NCBI RefSeq assembly: GCF_037949795.1
Contig: NZ_CP149932.1
Span: forward strand, 2,221,001 to 2,285,000
DNA length: 64,000 nucleotides
Reading direction: 5' to 3'
Source: Thioclava sp. GXIMD2076
Lineage (GTDB): Bacteria; Pseudomonadota; Alphaproteobacteria; Rhodobacterales; Rhodobacteraceae
Position numbers and translations under genes: made by a program. The notes below the pieces were generated by a model. That model was given only the letters and a program-made list of their open reading frames with translations. It searched no databases and was not told the DNA's origin. Below, piece by piece: positions 20,119 through 29,722 of the stretch (the stretch's first letter is position 1; every line of letters begins with the position of its first letter).

Positions 20119-21212
20119 CACACACCTGCCCTTTCCTGCGCCGCGGCCCATCTGATGATCTGTTCGGCCACCTGCGACAGAGGAACCGCCTTTTCTGCCG
20201 CCCCCGTCTCCATCGCGGCACGGGGCATACCATAAACCACACAGCTCGCCTCGTCCTGCGCCAAGGTCCGCGCGCCGCCCGCCCGCATCTCGGCCATTCC
20301 GGCGGCACCATCGTCCCCCATCCCCGTCAGGATAATCCCCAGCGCCGATCCACCTACCACCTGCGAGACCGAGCGGAACAGAACGTCCACCGACGGCCGG
20401 TGGCGCGCCACCGCAGGCCCGTTATTCAGCTGCACCCTGTAGCCGGTCCCGTGGCGACCCAGCAGCAGATGCCGGTCGCCCTGCGCAAGCACCGCCTGCC
20501 CCCGACCGAGCGTGCGACCTTCTGAGGCCTCGAACACCTCGAGCGCGCTATAGCGGTCCAGCCGTTCGGCGAAGGCCGCGGTAAAGGCGCGCGGCATATG
20601 CTGGACAATGGCAATCGGCGGCAATGTGGGCGGCAATGTCTCCAGCACCGCTTTCAAGGCCTCTGTCCCGCCCGTGCTGGCCCCGATGGCGATCAGCGGC
20701 GGCCCTGCCACCCGCGGCGGATGGGAGAGTTTGGGCAGGATGATATCTGCGGTATGCCGTTCGCCCACGGGCTTGATCGGCGTCGCGGGACGGCGCTTTG
20801 CACGGCGCGATTGCGCGGCAGCACGGATCACATCGGAGATGCGGATCACCATCTCCTGTCGTTCATCCGGTGTGCGCGGGCGAGGCTTCTCGAGCACCTC
20901 GACCGCTCCATATTCCAGCGCTTTCATCATCGTCTCCGATCCTTCCTGCGCGAGCGATGAGATGACCACCACAGGGATCGGGCGCTGCGACATGATCTTG
21001 CGCAGGAACGTCAAACCGTCCATCCGTGGCATATGCAGATCGAGCAGGATCACATCCGGAAGAACACTGCGCATCTGCTCGACCGCGACAAACGGATCCT
21101 CGGCCTGCGCGAACAGCTCCATATCGGCCTCATCGGCGATCAGCGATGCAAACATCCGCCGCACGGAGGGGCTGTCATCGACAATCATGACTTTGATCGG
21201 ATCGGATTGCAT
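20118..21212 (-). CDS. cheB: Chemotaxis methylesterase/glutamine deamidase CheB
   Basis: 364 residues. Receiver domain with phospho-acceptor Asp58 in VILLDLHMPRMDG, linker (about 120-168), and a CheB catalytic domain with Ser179 in IGASTGGTEAL, His205 in IVQHMPRAFT and the aspartate in LTGMGDDGAAGM. Removes methyl groups from receptor glutamates when phosphorylated by CheA, giving adaptation. Six bases separate it from cheR and its stop overlaps the next start. Confidence 0.97.
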   Translation of the reverse strand: MQSDPIKVMIVDDSPSVRRMFASLIADEADMELFAQAEDPFVAVEQMRSVLPDVILLDLHMPRMDGLTFLRKIMSQRPIPVVVISSLAQEGSETMMKALEYGAVEVLEKPRPRTPDERQEMVIRISDVIRAAAQSRRAKRRPATPIKPVGERHTADIILPKLSHPPRVAGPPLIAIGASTGGTEALKAVLETLPPTLPPIAIVQHMPRAFTAAFAERLDRYSALEVFEASEGRTLGRGQAVLAQGDRHLLLGRHGTGYRVQLNNGPAVARHRPSVDVLFRSVSQVVGGSALGIILTGMGDDGAAGMAEMRAGGARTLAQDEASCVVYGMPRAAMETGAAEKAVPLSQVAEQIIRWAAAQERAGV

Positions 21213-21218
21213 CGTGAA

Positions 21219-22064
21219 TTATCCAATTTTCCGGAAGATTGCGGGGGCGGTCTGTTCGAGCTGCGGGTCGCGCATCATCATGGATTCCGAATGCCCAAGA
21301 TATAGATAACCGCCCAGAGAAATATGGCGCGTTACAGAGCGTATCACCCGTGTCTGATCCGCAGGCGAGAAGTAGATCAACACATTGCGCAAAAAGGCCA
21401 CATCGACATCGCGATCGAGCGGCAGGCTGTCATCGAGCAGGTTCATCTGGTGGAAGCGCACATGTCGGCGCAATGAGGGAATAACGCGTGACTGCCCCTC
21501 CAGCCGCCCCGTCCCGCGCATCAGGAACGCCTCGCGCATATTCTGCGGCACAGGCTCCAGTAGAGCATCGCGATAGATCGCCATGCGCGCGAGATCAAGC
21601 ACCTCCCGATTGATATCGGTCCCCACGATCGACCAGCGGAACTCCCGATGGGTCGCAGCCCAGGTCGCGGCACAAAAGGCGATGGTCCAGGCTTCGGCAC
21701 CGCTCGAAGCGGCGGCCGACCAGAGCTTCACACTCTGTCCCTCCAACCGTTTGCGCTCCACGGCCTCGGGAAGTGCCACATTCATCAGATGGTTGAAATG
21801 CGCGGGTTCGCGGAAGAAATCCGTCTTGTTGGTCGTCACCGCATCGAAAATCGCAGCGCGTTCCTCGGCCAGGGCATTTTCCTCGAAAAGATAATGCAGA
21901 TAGCTGTCCAGAGTAGCATGCCCCAACTGGGCCATCCTGTGACGCAGGCGACTTTCGACCATGGTGCGTTTGCTCTCGCCCAACTGCACGCCGATCTCGT
22001 CCTGCACGAAGCTGGTGAACTGATGATAGAGGTGTTTGGCGCTTTGCACGGAATTGAGATTCAT
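21219..22064 (-). CDS. cheR: Chemotaxis protein methyltransferase CheR
   Basis: 281 residues. N-terminal helical domain (FTSFVQDEIGVQLGESKRTMVESRLRHRM) and a Rossmann SAM-binding domain with the CheR motif LWSAAASSGAEAWTIAF, then VGTDINREVLDLA and FLRNVLIYFSP. Methylates receptor glutamates with SAM. Between cheW and cheB in the minus-strand operon. Confidence 0.97.
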   Translation of the reverse strand: MNLNSVQSAKHLYHQFTSFVQDEIGVQLGESKRTMVESRLRHRMAQLGHATLDSYLHYLFEENALAEERAAIFDAVTTNKTDFFREPAHFNHLMNVALPEAVERKRLEGQSVKLWSAAASSGAEAWTIAFCAATWAATHREFRWSIVGTDINREVLDLARMAIYRDALLEPVPQNMREAFLMRGTGRLEGQSRVIPSLRRHVRFHQMNLLDDSLPLDRDVDVAFLRNVLIYFSPADQTRVIRSVTRHISLGGYLYLGHSESMMMRDPQLEQTAPAIFRKIG

Positions 22065-22103
22065 GAGGGATAAACTGGTTGGGGGGGAAGCAAATGCTGT
22101 CTG

Positions 22104-22598
22104 TCAGGCCGCACTGATACGGGGCGCCTGTGGAACCGATCCGCCAAAGACCTGTTGCAAACGGTCGATATCGAGCACCGACACAAACTCGCCTGCGCGC
22201 CGACCGAGGCCCGCTATCGTGCGATGGTCCCAGTGAAGAAGCTCTGCCTCCGGCACAGGATCGAGCCGGTCATTATCCAGCTCGCGGACCTCGATCACCC
22301 GATCCGCCCGCATGGCGATCCGTGCCTTGCGTCCGCCCTCCTCGATCCAGAGGACGAGGATGCGCGTGCTGTCATCCTCGGCTTTTGGCGCGAGTCCGAG
22401 AATGGAGCGCAGATCGATCACCGAGACCCCTGCACCACGCACATCGATCACACCCAATACATGCGGCGGTGCATCGGGCAACCGTGCAATCTGACGGCGG
22501 TCGAGGATTTCCTGAACGCGGCTCACAGGAATGGCGAAGAGATCCTCCGCCACACCTAGTATCACGACCTGCCCCAGCCCGGCTCCCTCACCGCTCAT
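22104..22598 (-). CDS. cheW: Chemotaxis coupling protein CheW (distal copy)
   Basis: 164 residues with the CheW fold: [39 protein letters not shown] and [17 protein letters not shown]. Links receptors to CheA. Its ATG overlaps the MCP stop (ATGA). It differs clearly from the other CheW in the operon (24226-24711), for example in the loop after DLRSILGL, so the two may serve different receptor sets. Confidence 0.94.
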   Translation of the reverse strand: MSGEGAGLGQVVILGVAEDLFAIPVSRVQEILDRRQIARLPDAPPHVLGVIDVRGAGVSVIDLRSILGLAPKAEDDSTRILVLWIEEGGRKARIAMRADRVIEVRELDNDRLDPVPEAELLHWDHRTIAGLGRRAGEFVSVLDIDRLQQVFGGSVPQAPRISAA

Positions 22599-24235
22599 GC
22601 GACGCGGTCCTTGCGGGAATGTTGTGTAAATTCCGCATCAAGCGCATCCTCGGCAGACCCCAGATCGAAATCGAACCCGACATTCTGCCGTTTCGCCTTG
22701 GTCGGAGCTTTGCGCATCTTGGGTTTGACCTGGTTGCCCGAAGAGGCCGCGACGCGGAAGAACTCGATGGCGGATTGCAGCTGCTCTGCCTGACTGGTCA
22801 GCTCCTCTGCGGTGGCCGACAGTTCCTCGGAGGCCGAGGTGTTTTCCTGCGTGACCTTGTCGAGCTGCTGGATCGCGAGATTGACCTGCGACGCGCCCGT
22901 GGCCTGTTCCTGCGTCGAGCGCGAGATCATCGCGACCAGTTCGGAGGTCTTTTCGATATCGGGCACGAGACCCGCGAGCATCTGGCCCGCCTCCTGCGCA
23001 GCCTTTACCGTGTTGCCAGACAGGCTCGAGATCTCGCCCGCAGCGGTCTGGCTGCGTTCGGCCAGTTTGCGGACCTCGGAGGCCACCACGGCAAAGCCGC
23101 GTCCATGTTCGCCTGCACGGGCCGCCTCGACGGCAGCATTGAGCGCCAGCAGATCGGTCTGGCGGGCGATCTCCTGCACCACCAGAATCCGCTCGGCAAT
23201 GGTCTGCATCGCTTCGACAGCCCGCGCGACCGCTTCACCGCTCTCGCGCGCATCAAGGGCCGATTTCTTGGCCATCGCTTCGGTCTCGCTCGCATTATCT
23301 GCATTTTGCTGGATATTGGCCGCCATCTGCTCCATCGACGCCGATGCCTGTTCGGTCGAGCTGGCCTGTTCGGTTGCGCCCTGGCTCATCTCTTCGGAGG
23401 TCGAAGCCATCTGGTCGGCACCCGCGGCGACGTTACGCACCGCACCGGTCACTTCGGACACGGTCTCGCGTAGCTGTTCGACCATCGAATTAAGCGCCCG
23501 CATCAGATCGGTCACTTCGTCATTGCCACGCAGATAGGCCGTCTCGGTAAGATTGCCCTTGGACACTTCTCGCGCCAGATCGATTGCGCGTTGCAGCCCG
23601 CGGGAGATCGAGGTGACAAGCCAGATGGCAGAGATAAGTCCGACGATTACCGCGACAGAGAGCATCGTGAACAGCAATATGCGCGCATCGGCATAGATCT
23701 CGTCGGTGCGGGCCGACGCCTCGCTCATCCGGCTCATGTTTTCCTGCAGGATGACGGCGAGGGAGGACTGCATCTCGGACCAGAGCCTCTCCGCATCGAC
23801 GGTGAGGATGCGTGTGGCAGCTGCCAGATTGCCGCTATCGCTCAGAGCGATCGCGCGGTCATTCGTCGCTTTGATCTCCTGCGCGACGCGCTCGTATTCG
23901 GCCAGTTGGGTCTTGCCTTCATCGGTCGCGATCGCCTCGAGCCGTTCCCGATAGCTGAGCGCTATTGCACGGCCTTGCGTCATCCGCTCCATGATCCGCT
24001 CCTTGCCTGACTGATCGCTGGTCAACAGATAGTCACGCACATCGCGCTGCACCTTGAGCTGTTCGGAAATCAGCTCCTCGGTCAGACGGACGCGCAGGGC
24101 ATCCTCGTCGACGACGGTATTGAGGCTCTGGTTCAGATTCCCGAGATCACGGATCGCGATCATCTGGGCCACGCCCACCATCACGATGATGGCAGCGAAG
24201 GCAAGCGCAAGCTTCACTTTAATGGTCAAACGCAT
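22595..24235 (-). CDS. Methyl-accepting chemotaxis protein, transmembrane
   Basis: 546 residues. TM1 at about 8-28 ([21 protein letters not shown]), a four-helix-bundle-type periplasmic domain (about 30-190), TM2 near 193-213 ([21 protein letters not shown]), HAMP, and a signalling domain with the intact tip [35 protein letters not shown]. No C-terminal NWETF-type pentapeptide for CheR/CheB docking; the tail is basic ([13 protein letters not shown]) then acidic. The ATG at 24235 overlaps the upstream cheW by 10 bases. A much longer frame to 24781 exists only as a shadow of that cheW. Confidence 0.95.
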   Translation of the reverse strand: MRLTIKVKLALAFAAIIVMVGVAQMIAIRDLGNLNQSLNTVVDEDALRVRLTEELISEQLKVQRDVRDYLLTSDQSGKERIMERMTQGRAIALSYRERLEAIATDEGKTQLAEYERVAQEIKATNDRAIALSDSGNLAAATRILTVDAERLWSEMQSSLAVILQENMSRMSEASARTDEIYADARILLFTMLSVAVIVGLISAIWLVTSISRGLQRAIDLAREVSKGNLTETAYLRGNDEVTDLMRALNSMVEQLRETVSEVTGAVRNVAAGADQMASTSEEMSQGATEQASSTEQASASMEQMAANIQQNADNASETEAMAKKSALDARESGEAVARAVEAMQTIAERILVVQEIARQTDLLALNAAVEAARAGEHGRGFAVVASEVRKLAERSQTAAGEISSLSGNTVKAAQEAGQMLAGLVPDIEKTSELVAMISRSTQEQATGASQVNLAIQQLDKVTQENTSASEELSATAEELTSQAEQLQSAIEFFRVAASSGNQVKPKMRKAPTKAKRQNVGFDFDLGSAEDALDAEFTQHSRKDRVA

Positions 24236-24711
24236 TTGGCCGGTTCCTGTTCGTTTTGGGAATGAGCCGCACTCCCCGGCACGGCAATGGCAAAGATCCG
24301 TTCGAGATCGGGTATGATGACGAATTTTTCGTCCATAAGGGCGATGCCCTTCACAAAATCGGGCGGCCATCGCATACCGACCTCGGGGATCGGATCGATG
24401 GCGCCATCGTCGATATCGGTGACATCCAGCACACGGTCGGCAAGCACGGCCACCGTCGTCACCTCGCCCGCAAGCGGTATATCGAGCACCAACATGCGGG
24501 TGTTTTCGTCCGGCTCGCGCGTTTTCATATTCAGCGCGATCCGCAAATCGGCCAAGGGCACGACCCCGCCGCGCACATTGATCAGACCGGTGGCAAAGCG
24601 CCCCGCCTGCGGCACCCGCGTAACGGGGACCGGCTCGAGGATCTCGCGCAACGCCGAGGTCGGGATCGCCAATGTTTCGGTGCCAAGGATGAGTGTGACG
24701 ACCTTCATCAT
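24226..24711 (-). CDS. cheW: Chemotaxis coupling protein CheW (proximal copy)
   Basis: 161 residues: [44 protein letters not shown] and [15 protein letters not shown] match the two beta-barrel halves of CheW. The C-terminal tail extends into the start of the MCP gene (10-base overlap), and its start overlaps the cheA stop (ATGA). Couples the MCP to CheA. Confidence 0.94.
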   Translation of the reverse strand: MMKVVTLILGTETLAIPTSALREILEPVPVTRVPQAGRFATGLINVRGGVVPLADLRIALNMKTREPDENTRMLVLDIPLAGEVTTVAVLADRVLDVTDIDDGAIDPIPEVGMRWPPDFVKGIALMDEKFVIIPDLERIFAIAVPGSAAHSQNEQEPAKCV

Positions 24712-26663
24712 GCGACCCTCTCGCGCATACGGAGCGCCTCTTCCATTGACCGGCCCGCCGCGACGAGATTTGCGACATCAAGGATCAGGGCAACGGTGCC
24801 ATCGCCAAGGATGGTCGCACCCGAAAAGCTCTTGAGCCCCGCATGCAGCCGCGAGAGCTGCTTGATCACCGTCTGGTTATTGGTCACCAGCCGGTCCACC
24901 ACGACGCCCACGCGCCCACCGAGCGCCGTCACGATCACCACTTTCTGGAAATCGGAGCGCGGGCCCGGAACATCGAAGAGATCAGCGAGCCGGATAAAGG
25001 GCACCATGCCCCCACGGACATTGAGGAAATTCGAGCTGGTATCGCTCTGCGCCAATTCGGACGGCAGCTCGACACATTCCTCGACCGCCGCAACAGGGAT
25101 CGTATAGCGCTCCTGTCCGACCTCGATCAGCAGGCCGTCGATAATAGCGAGTGTCAGCGGCAGACGCAGGGTGATCTCCGTCCCATAACCGGGCTCGGAG
25201 GACACCTCGATCTGCCCCCGCAGACCTTCGATGACAGAGCGCACCACATCCATACCCACGCCACGCCCCGAAAGATCGGTGACGGTCTCCGCGGTCGAGA
25301 AACCCGGCGCGAAGATCATCATCCGCAGGTCCTGCTGCGTGACGATCTGGTCCTCGGTGATCAGGCCGCGCTCGAGGGCACGGGCACGGATACGCGCCAG
25401 ATCGAGGCCCCGCCCGTCATCGCGGATACGCACCAGCACCTCGGCACCGGCATGGGTGGCCGACAGCTCGATCCGGCCATTGCCGGATTTCCCCTGCGCC
25501 GCGCGCGTGGCGCTATCCTCGAGACCATGGTCGATGGAGTTGCGCAGCAGGTGGACCAGCGGATCGGCCAGCGTCTCGATCACCGTCTTGTCCAATTCGG
25601 TCTCGCCCCCGAGCGTCACGAAGTCGATGGGCTTGCCAAGGCGGTCGGAGAGATCATGGATGAGGCGACGGAACCGCCCGAACAGCGTGCCGATCGGCAC
25701 CATGCGGATCGACATGGTGGTGTCGCGCATACCCGATGTCAGCCGTCGGATATCCTCGGCCACCGACATCAGCGATGGCAGGCGCATCTCCTGGCTCAGG
25801 TCATGCAGGCGGGCCTCGGCAATGACCAGCTCGCCCACACGGTCCATCAGCTCATCCAGTCTCTCGGTCGCGACCCGCATGGTCGACAGCGCCGCTTCCC
25901 GCCCCGTTGGCAGGGCATCGCCCCCACCCGTCTCGCCGGCCTCCGGCTGGGGGGAGCCCGTCGCCACGGTCAGGTCGGGAGAACCATCTTCCTGCCGGAT
26001 GTCGAGAACGAGATCATCCGCGGAAAACACGAAAACCCCATCGATCTGGTCGCGCGTCACCCCCGATGGCAGCCTGATCGACCAGCGGATCGGTGGCACC
26101 AGCGGGTTCAGCGCCTCGAGCGGGGGAACCTCGGAGAGATCTGCGCGCAGTGTGACCTCCGGATCCAGCTCGCGCAGTTCCTGCAGGAGCGCGGGGATCG
26201 AGATCCCCAGCCCCAGCGCCTCGGGGCCCGCGGCAAGCGTCACCTGCCAATCGGCGCCTCGGGAGGGCGCCGGCGCAGCCTGCGGGGCCTTCTGGGAGAG
26301 GGCATCCGCCAGCGCCTGCAAGAGCGCGGGGCTCGCCGGTGCCGCAGCCTCCGGCGCATCGAGCAAGGCCAGAAACTGGTCACAGGCCGCAAGGGCCACC
26401 TTGATCAGCGCATCGGTCGCGCAGGCTCCGGGCTGGCGCAGGGTCTCGAAAGCAGTCTCGAATTCATGCACGAAGGCCGACAGCGCTGAATGCCCGAACA
26501 TCGCGCTCGACCCTTTGAGCGTATGCAATTCCCGAAAAAGGGAATCGATCAGCTCCCGATCCGCAGGACGCGATTTCAGATCCAGCAGGTTTGCCTCGAT
26601 CGAGGCCTGCAACTCCAGCGCCTCGGCAAGAAAGATCTGGGCAGCGTCGTCATCCATCGACAT
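24708..26663 (-). CDS. cheA: Chemotaxis histidine kinase CheA
   Basis: 651 residues. HPt domain with His47 in [15 protein letters not shown], a proline/alanine-rich linker and P2-like region (about 125-250), dimerisation helices ([25 protein letters not shown]), HATPase with N box [12 protein letters not shown] and G box [22 protein letters not shown], then the CheW-like regulatory domain. Autophosphorylates and passes phosphate to CheY and CheB. Start overlaps the cheY stop by one base. Confidence 0.97.
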   Translation of the reverse strand: MSMDDDAAQIFLAEALELQASIEANLLDLKSRPADRELIDSLFRELHTLKGSSAMFGHSALSAFVHEFETAFETLRQPGACATDALIKVALAACDQFLALLDAPEAAAPASPALLQALADALSQKAPQAAPAPSRGADWQVTLAAGPEALGLGISIPALLQELRELDPEVTLRADLSEVPPLEALNPLVPPIRWSIRLPSGVTRDQIDGVFVFSADDLVLDIRQEDGSPDLTVATGSPQPEAGETGGGDALPTGREAALSTMRVATERLDELMDRVGELVIAEARLHDLSQEMRLPSLMSVAEDIRRLTSGMRDTTMSIRMVPIGTLFGRFRRLIHDLSDRLGKPIDFVTLGGETELDKTVIETLADPLVHLLRNSIDHGLEDSATRAAQGKSGNGRIELSATHAGAEVLVRIRDDGRGLDLARIRARALERGLITEDQIVTQQDLRMMIFAPGFSTAETVTDLSGRGVGMDVVRSVIEGLRGQIEVSSEPGYGTEITLRLPLTLAIIDGLLIEVGQERYTIPVAAVEECVELPSELAQSDTSSNFLNVRGGMVPFIRLADLFDVPGPRSDFQKVVIVTALGGRVGVVVDRLVTNNQTVIKQLSRLHAGLKSFSGATILGDGTVALILDVANLVAAGRSMEEALRMRERVA

Positions 26664-27028
26664 CAGCCCGCGACCTTCTTGACCACATTCAGAAGCTGCT
26701 GCTGGTCGAAGGGTTTTACCATCCAGCCCATCGCCCCTGCCGCCTTCGCCTGCTGTTTCAGATCGTCGCGCGTTTCGGTCGAGATGAAGACGATCGGCAC
26801 GCCAAGCGCCTCGGGGCGCGCACGATAGGTGCGGATGAAGGTCAGACCGTCCATCTTGGGCATGTTCTGGTCGGTCAGGATCGCATTGGGTCGCTCGCCC
26901 TGCAGCTTGGCCAGTGCATCCTCACCATCAGCGGCCTCGATCACCCGATAGCCCGCGCGGGTCAGCGTTGCACTGACCATCTGGCGGACGGAGGGAGAAT
27001 CATCGATGGTGACAATCGTTTTGGTCAT
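26663..27028 (-). CDS. cheY: Chemotaxis response regulator CheY
   Basis: 121 residues, single receiver domain: acidic pair IDDSPSVRQM (Asp9-Asp10), phospho-acceptor Asp53 in ILTDQNMPKMDGLTF, Thr in VFISTETR and Lys in MVKPFDQQQ. No output domain, so it acts on the flagellar switch or as phosphate sink. The start at 27028 matches the family N-terminus (MTKTIVTIDDS); the frame extends to 27073 without support. Confidence 0.95.
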   Translation of the reverse strand: MTKTIVTIDDSPSVRQMVSATLTRAGYRVIEAADGEDALAKLQGERPNAILTDQNMPKMDGLTFIRTYRARPEALGVPIVFISTETRDDLKQQAKAAGAMGWMVKPFDQQQLLNVVKKVAG

Positions 27029-27103
27029 GAAGTGCGGCCTTGGATTGGGGCCCTGCGACAGATGCGCCGTCACGGATCAGGTGCGGTGCCGCGGGACGGG
27101 AAA

Positions 27104-27400
27104 CTAACAGGGAATGATATCGACCCAGACACCATCCGGATCGCGTTTGAGCTGGTCATCGGTGAGCGCGGACTGCGCAAGTATCGCGGGCACAGGAGAG
27201 GTATCCTCCAGCGTGACCTGAAGCCGCGCCTTGCGGAGCTGCGCCGTGCGGAAGGCCGCGATCAGCACCGACATTCCGGCCATGTCGCAGGCCGTCCATC
27301 GGGCGGTCTCCAGGCGGATGGACGCACCAGCGACAAGTGCCTTGTCGAGCTGGCTGGCGACGGCCTTGGCATTGGCAATCGTGATCTCGCTGACCATCAT
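27104..27400 (-). CDS. STAS-domain protein, first gene of the che operon
   Basis: 98 residues from the tandem ATG at 27400/27397, with AGAAGAG 11 bases upstream; the frame is open to 27430. The fold pattern is STAS (ANAKAVASQLDKALVAGASIRLETA, then MAGMSVLIAAFRTAQLRKARLQVTLED). In phosphorylatable anti-anti-sigma factors the motif is D-S-A-G; here it reads D-M-A-G, so the usual Ser is missing and phospho-control through it is unlikely. STAS proteins heading che operons are known in several alphaproteobacteria and have no firm role. Confidence 0.75.
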   Translation of the reverse strand: MMVSEITIANAKAVASQLDKALVAGASIRLETARWTACDMAGMSVLIAAFRTAQLRKARLQVTLEDTSPVPAILAQSALTDDQLKRDPDGVWVDIIPC

Positions 27401-27856
27401 GTGAGAAATTACTCTTCTGGGTTGCATCATCTAGCAAGAGATCGCCCCAAAGAATTAACGGAGAGCTAAATACGCCACAAAACCTGACGGCTTAATTAAA
27501 AAGCTATGAAAATTTAGGGCTGGTGTCGCGGCCGGAAGGGCCGGTGGACAGGTCCCGGAATGCATCAATCACAGTGGCTGCGGATCGCTGCGCCAAGCCC
27601 AGATACGGCATAATGAAATCTTCATGCCAGAAAGCTGCTCGTCATCAATCTATTTCTTAGATGTATCTGATATCCTTATCAGAAATTCGATCGCATGTCT
27701 ATTGCCCGTTGTGCATATCTACCGCGCGCAAACGTGAGTTGTGCGCCAGCACCAAGCCCGTATAACCGACGCAACCTTCGACGTTGTAGAAGGCGTAACG
27801 AGTGACCTTTTCTTGCTGTTCGCGCACCACTCCCTGGCCGCGCGCGCCCCGATGTC
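27401..27856. other. Region between che and cobF, probably che promoter plus a gene remnant
   Basis: About 450 bases. The part near 27430-27530 is AT-rich (TTAATTAAAAAGC) and likely holds the che promoter on the minus strand, though I cannot assign hexamers. At about 27699-27830 a minus-strand frame reads REQQEKVTRYAFYNVEGCVGY...VDMHNGQ, protein-like in style but only about 43 residues and with no good start. It could be a short gene or the end of a lost one. The remainder shows nothing I recognise. Confidence 0.3.
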
Positions 27857-28612
27857 TTATCGGGATTTTCTCAACAGATAGATATCCATGATCCAGCCAT
27901 GGCGGCTGCGGGCCTCGGCCCGCGTGGTCAGGATTCGCTCCGAGACCTCGGCAAGCGGGCCCGACAACCGCAGCTCTTCCGCCATACCGGCATAGGCGGA
28001 CCACCAGATCTCCACCCCCTCCGGATCGATCGCGGTGAAGGCCCCACCCTCGTCGAGCATGACCACGACACTCTCGGCGCCCTCGGGCCAGCCGTTATGG
28101 CGCAGATTGCGCCCCGTAGTGATGGTCACCGGCCCGCCGACCGTATTGAGCGGGATGGCATGGCCCGCCGTCATCGCCTGAATGGCCGTAATTCCGGGAA
28201 TGACGCGAAGCTCGAGCGGCATCCGCGCGGCCACCCGTTCGGCCAGCCGGAGCGTGCTGTCATAGAGCGATGGATCCCCCCAGACGAGAAAGCCCGCGCG
28301 CCCGCCTTGCGGGAGAGCGGCGCGCAACTCCTCTTCCCAGATCCTCGCGATGGCGTCATGCCAATCCGCCACGCGGCGCTGGTAATCGGGTTCGGACGCA
28401 TCGCGCACCGGAAGGGTGAACTCGCGCAGCGCAGGCCCGCTATCGGGCAATACACGCGCGCAAATCGCGCGTCGTGCCTGTGCCAGATCATCCTTTGCTG
28501 CACCCTTGAGCGGGATCAGGATCACCTCGCAGGCTTTCATCTCTTCGATGGCCTGAAGCGTCAGATGGTCAGGGTTACCGGCCCCGATCCCGATCAGAGA
28601 GATTGCCCACAT
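27857..28612 (-). CDS. cobF: Precorrin-6A synthase (deacetylating) CobF
   Basis: 251 residues. SAM-dependent tetrapyrrole methylase fold: N-terminal ISLIGIGAGNPDHLTLQAIE, FLVWGDPSLYDSTLR, VIPGITAIQAMTAGHAIPLN and a C-terminal MDIYLLRKS. Methylates C1 of precorrin-5 and expels acetate, a step specific to the aerobic cobalamin route. Follows the CbiM-like gene on the minus strand and is therefore probably under the same cobalamin riboswitch, separated from the main cob run. Confidence 0.95.
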   Translation of the reverse strand: MWAISLIGIGAGNPDHLTLQAIEEMKACEVILIPLKGAAKDDLAQARRAICARVLPDSGPALREFTLPVRDASEPDYQRRVADWHDAIARIWEEELRAALPQGGRAGFLVWGDPSLYDSTLRLAERVAARMPLELRVIPGITAIQAMTAGHAIPLNTVGGPVTITTGRNLRHNGWPEGAESVVVMLDEGGAFTAIDPEGVEIWWSAYAGMAEELRLSGPLAEVSERILTTRAEARSRHGWIMDIYLLRKSR

Positions 28613-28717
28613 TACCGCCCCCAGACGTTTCGCAGAAAAAGAACCGCAAAAGAAAACCGCAGCCCGTGACAGGCTGCGGTCGGATCCTTAGCAGGTGCGC
28701 CAGGGCTGTGCCAGCAC

Positions 28718-29383
28718 TCAGGCGGAATAGACGCGTGCGAGGACGAAGCGGTTGCGCCCCAGCGCCTTGGCACCGGCCAGCACGGCCAGATCGATGAGCG
28801 GCTCGACCAGCACGACCGACATATAGGCGATGCCGAAGGTGCCGACATTGGCCAGCGTTGCAACCGACACACCCTCACCGTAAAGCACCCAGAACGCGAC
28901 CCATGCGATTACCCCGCCCTGATAGGCCGTCGAAAGCGCAAGCGCCTGTTTATAGGTGATATCGGCATAGGCGGTATCGGGGGCGATCAGGCGTTGGGCC
29001 AGCGCCTGAAGCGCAAAGAGCGGCACCAGAAGCGTGGTGACATTCATCGCATATTGCGGCAGATCCTGCGGCTCGAAGAACAGCCCCTGCGTCAGAAGCC
29101 CCAGCGCCAGGCCAATGGCCGCCGGCACGAAGCCCAGCATCAGAAACAGCGTGGAACCGAGGATCAGATGGACCTCAGACACGCCCGCCGGATGATGCGG
29201 CAGGATCTGGAACGAGACGAAAACCGCAGCGGTTGCGGCTGCGGCACGGGCCGCCATCATCGGCAGCTCTGCGGTTTTGAGCGTCCTGACCCCCTCATGG
29301 GCGACATAAGTGGCGGCACCTGCGGCGGTGGCGTAGCTTAGAAGAAGTTTGGCACCATGCACGATGCCCGGTTCGATATGCAT
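28718..29383 (-). CDS. CbiM-like cobalt/nickel transporter permease (ECF type)
   Basis: 221 residues with five or six membrane helices. I chose the ATG at 29383, giving MHIEPGIVHGAK: in the CbiM/NikM family the mature N-terminal Met1-His2 helps bind the metal, and a GGGAGA sits correctly upstream. A second family feature is LPHHPAGVSEVHLILGSTL, corresponding to the H-x-PGGxSGH region. CbiN, CbiQ and CbiO partners are absent from the window. Immediately downstream of a cobalamin riboswitch and upstream of cobF. Inference: cobalt uptake for B12 synthesis, repressed by B12. Confidence 0.8.
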   Translation of the reverse strand: MHIEPGIVHGAKLLLSYATAAGAATYVAHEGVRTLKTAELPMMAARAAAATAAVFVSFQILPHHPAGVSEVHLILGSTLFLMLGFVPAAIGLALGLLTQGLFFEPQDLPQYAMNVTTLLVPLFALQALAQRLIAPDTAYADITYKQALALSTAYQGGVIAWVAFWVLYGEGVSVATLANVGTFGIAYMSVVLVEPLIDLAVLAGAKALGRNRFVLARVYSA

Positions 29384-29449
29384 ATACGTTCTCCCTGCCG
29401 TCGACCCCGACGGCATTTATGGTGACTGACGACGGGCCAGCGGCCCATA

Positions 29450-29632
29450 TCCACGGCAGGTCTCCTGACTCGCGACTCGTCACCTGCATGCCGCCTTCCC
29501 CCTTGCGGAGTGGCATTCCGGAGCAGGCTCACCGCTTACAGTTGCGGGGGCAGTTCCGGATTTGGCGCCTGATGGCTACACCGCACCGGATTCCCTTTTC
29601 ATCCGGCAGCACCTCTCGGCCACCGGAAACCG
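29450..29632 (-). promoter_or_regulatory. Cobalamin (AdoCbl) riboswitch leading the CbiM-like gene and cobF
   Basis: Read on the minus strand: AAAAGGGAA (about 29600), CCCGCAACTGTAAGCGG (29548-29532), the B12 box GCCACT (29514-29509), GGGAAGGC (29500-29493) and the closing AGTCAGGAGACCTGCC (29470-29455). Order and spacing fit the cobalamin riboswitch consensus. Gene start follows about 67 bases later. Ends are approximate. Confidence 0.92.
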
Positions 29633-29722
29633 TGGGATCACTCTTGGCGAACGGGGTCGTCAGGTCAAGCCGCGCGAAGCGGGAGCGCAGAAATTGGCAC
29701 AGCCGGACAAGAATTGGCCCGT

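Noticed and set aside
24236..24781. N-terminal extension of the MCP frame
   Set aside because: It lies over cheW in another frame and begins with shadow-like sequence; the MCP start at 24235 leads straight into TM1.
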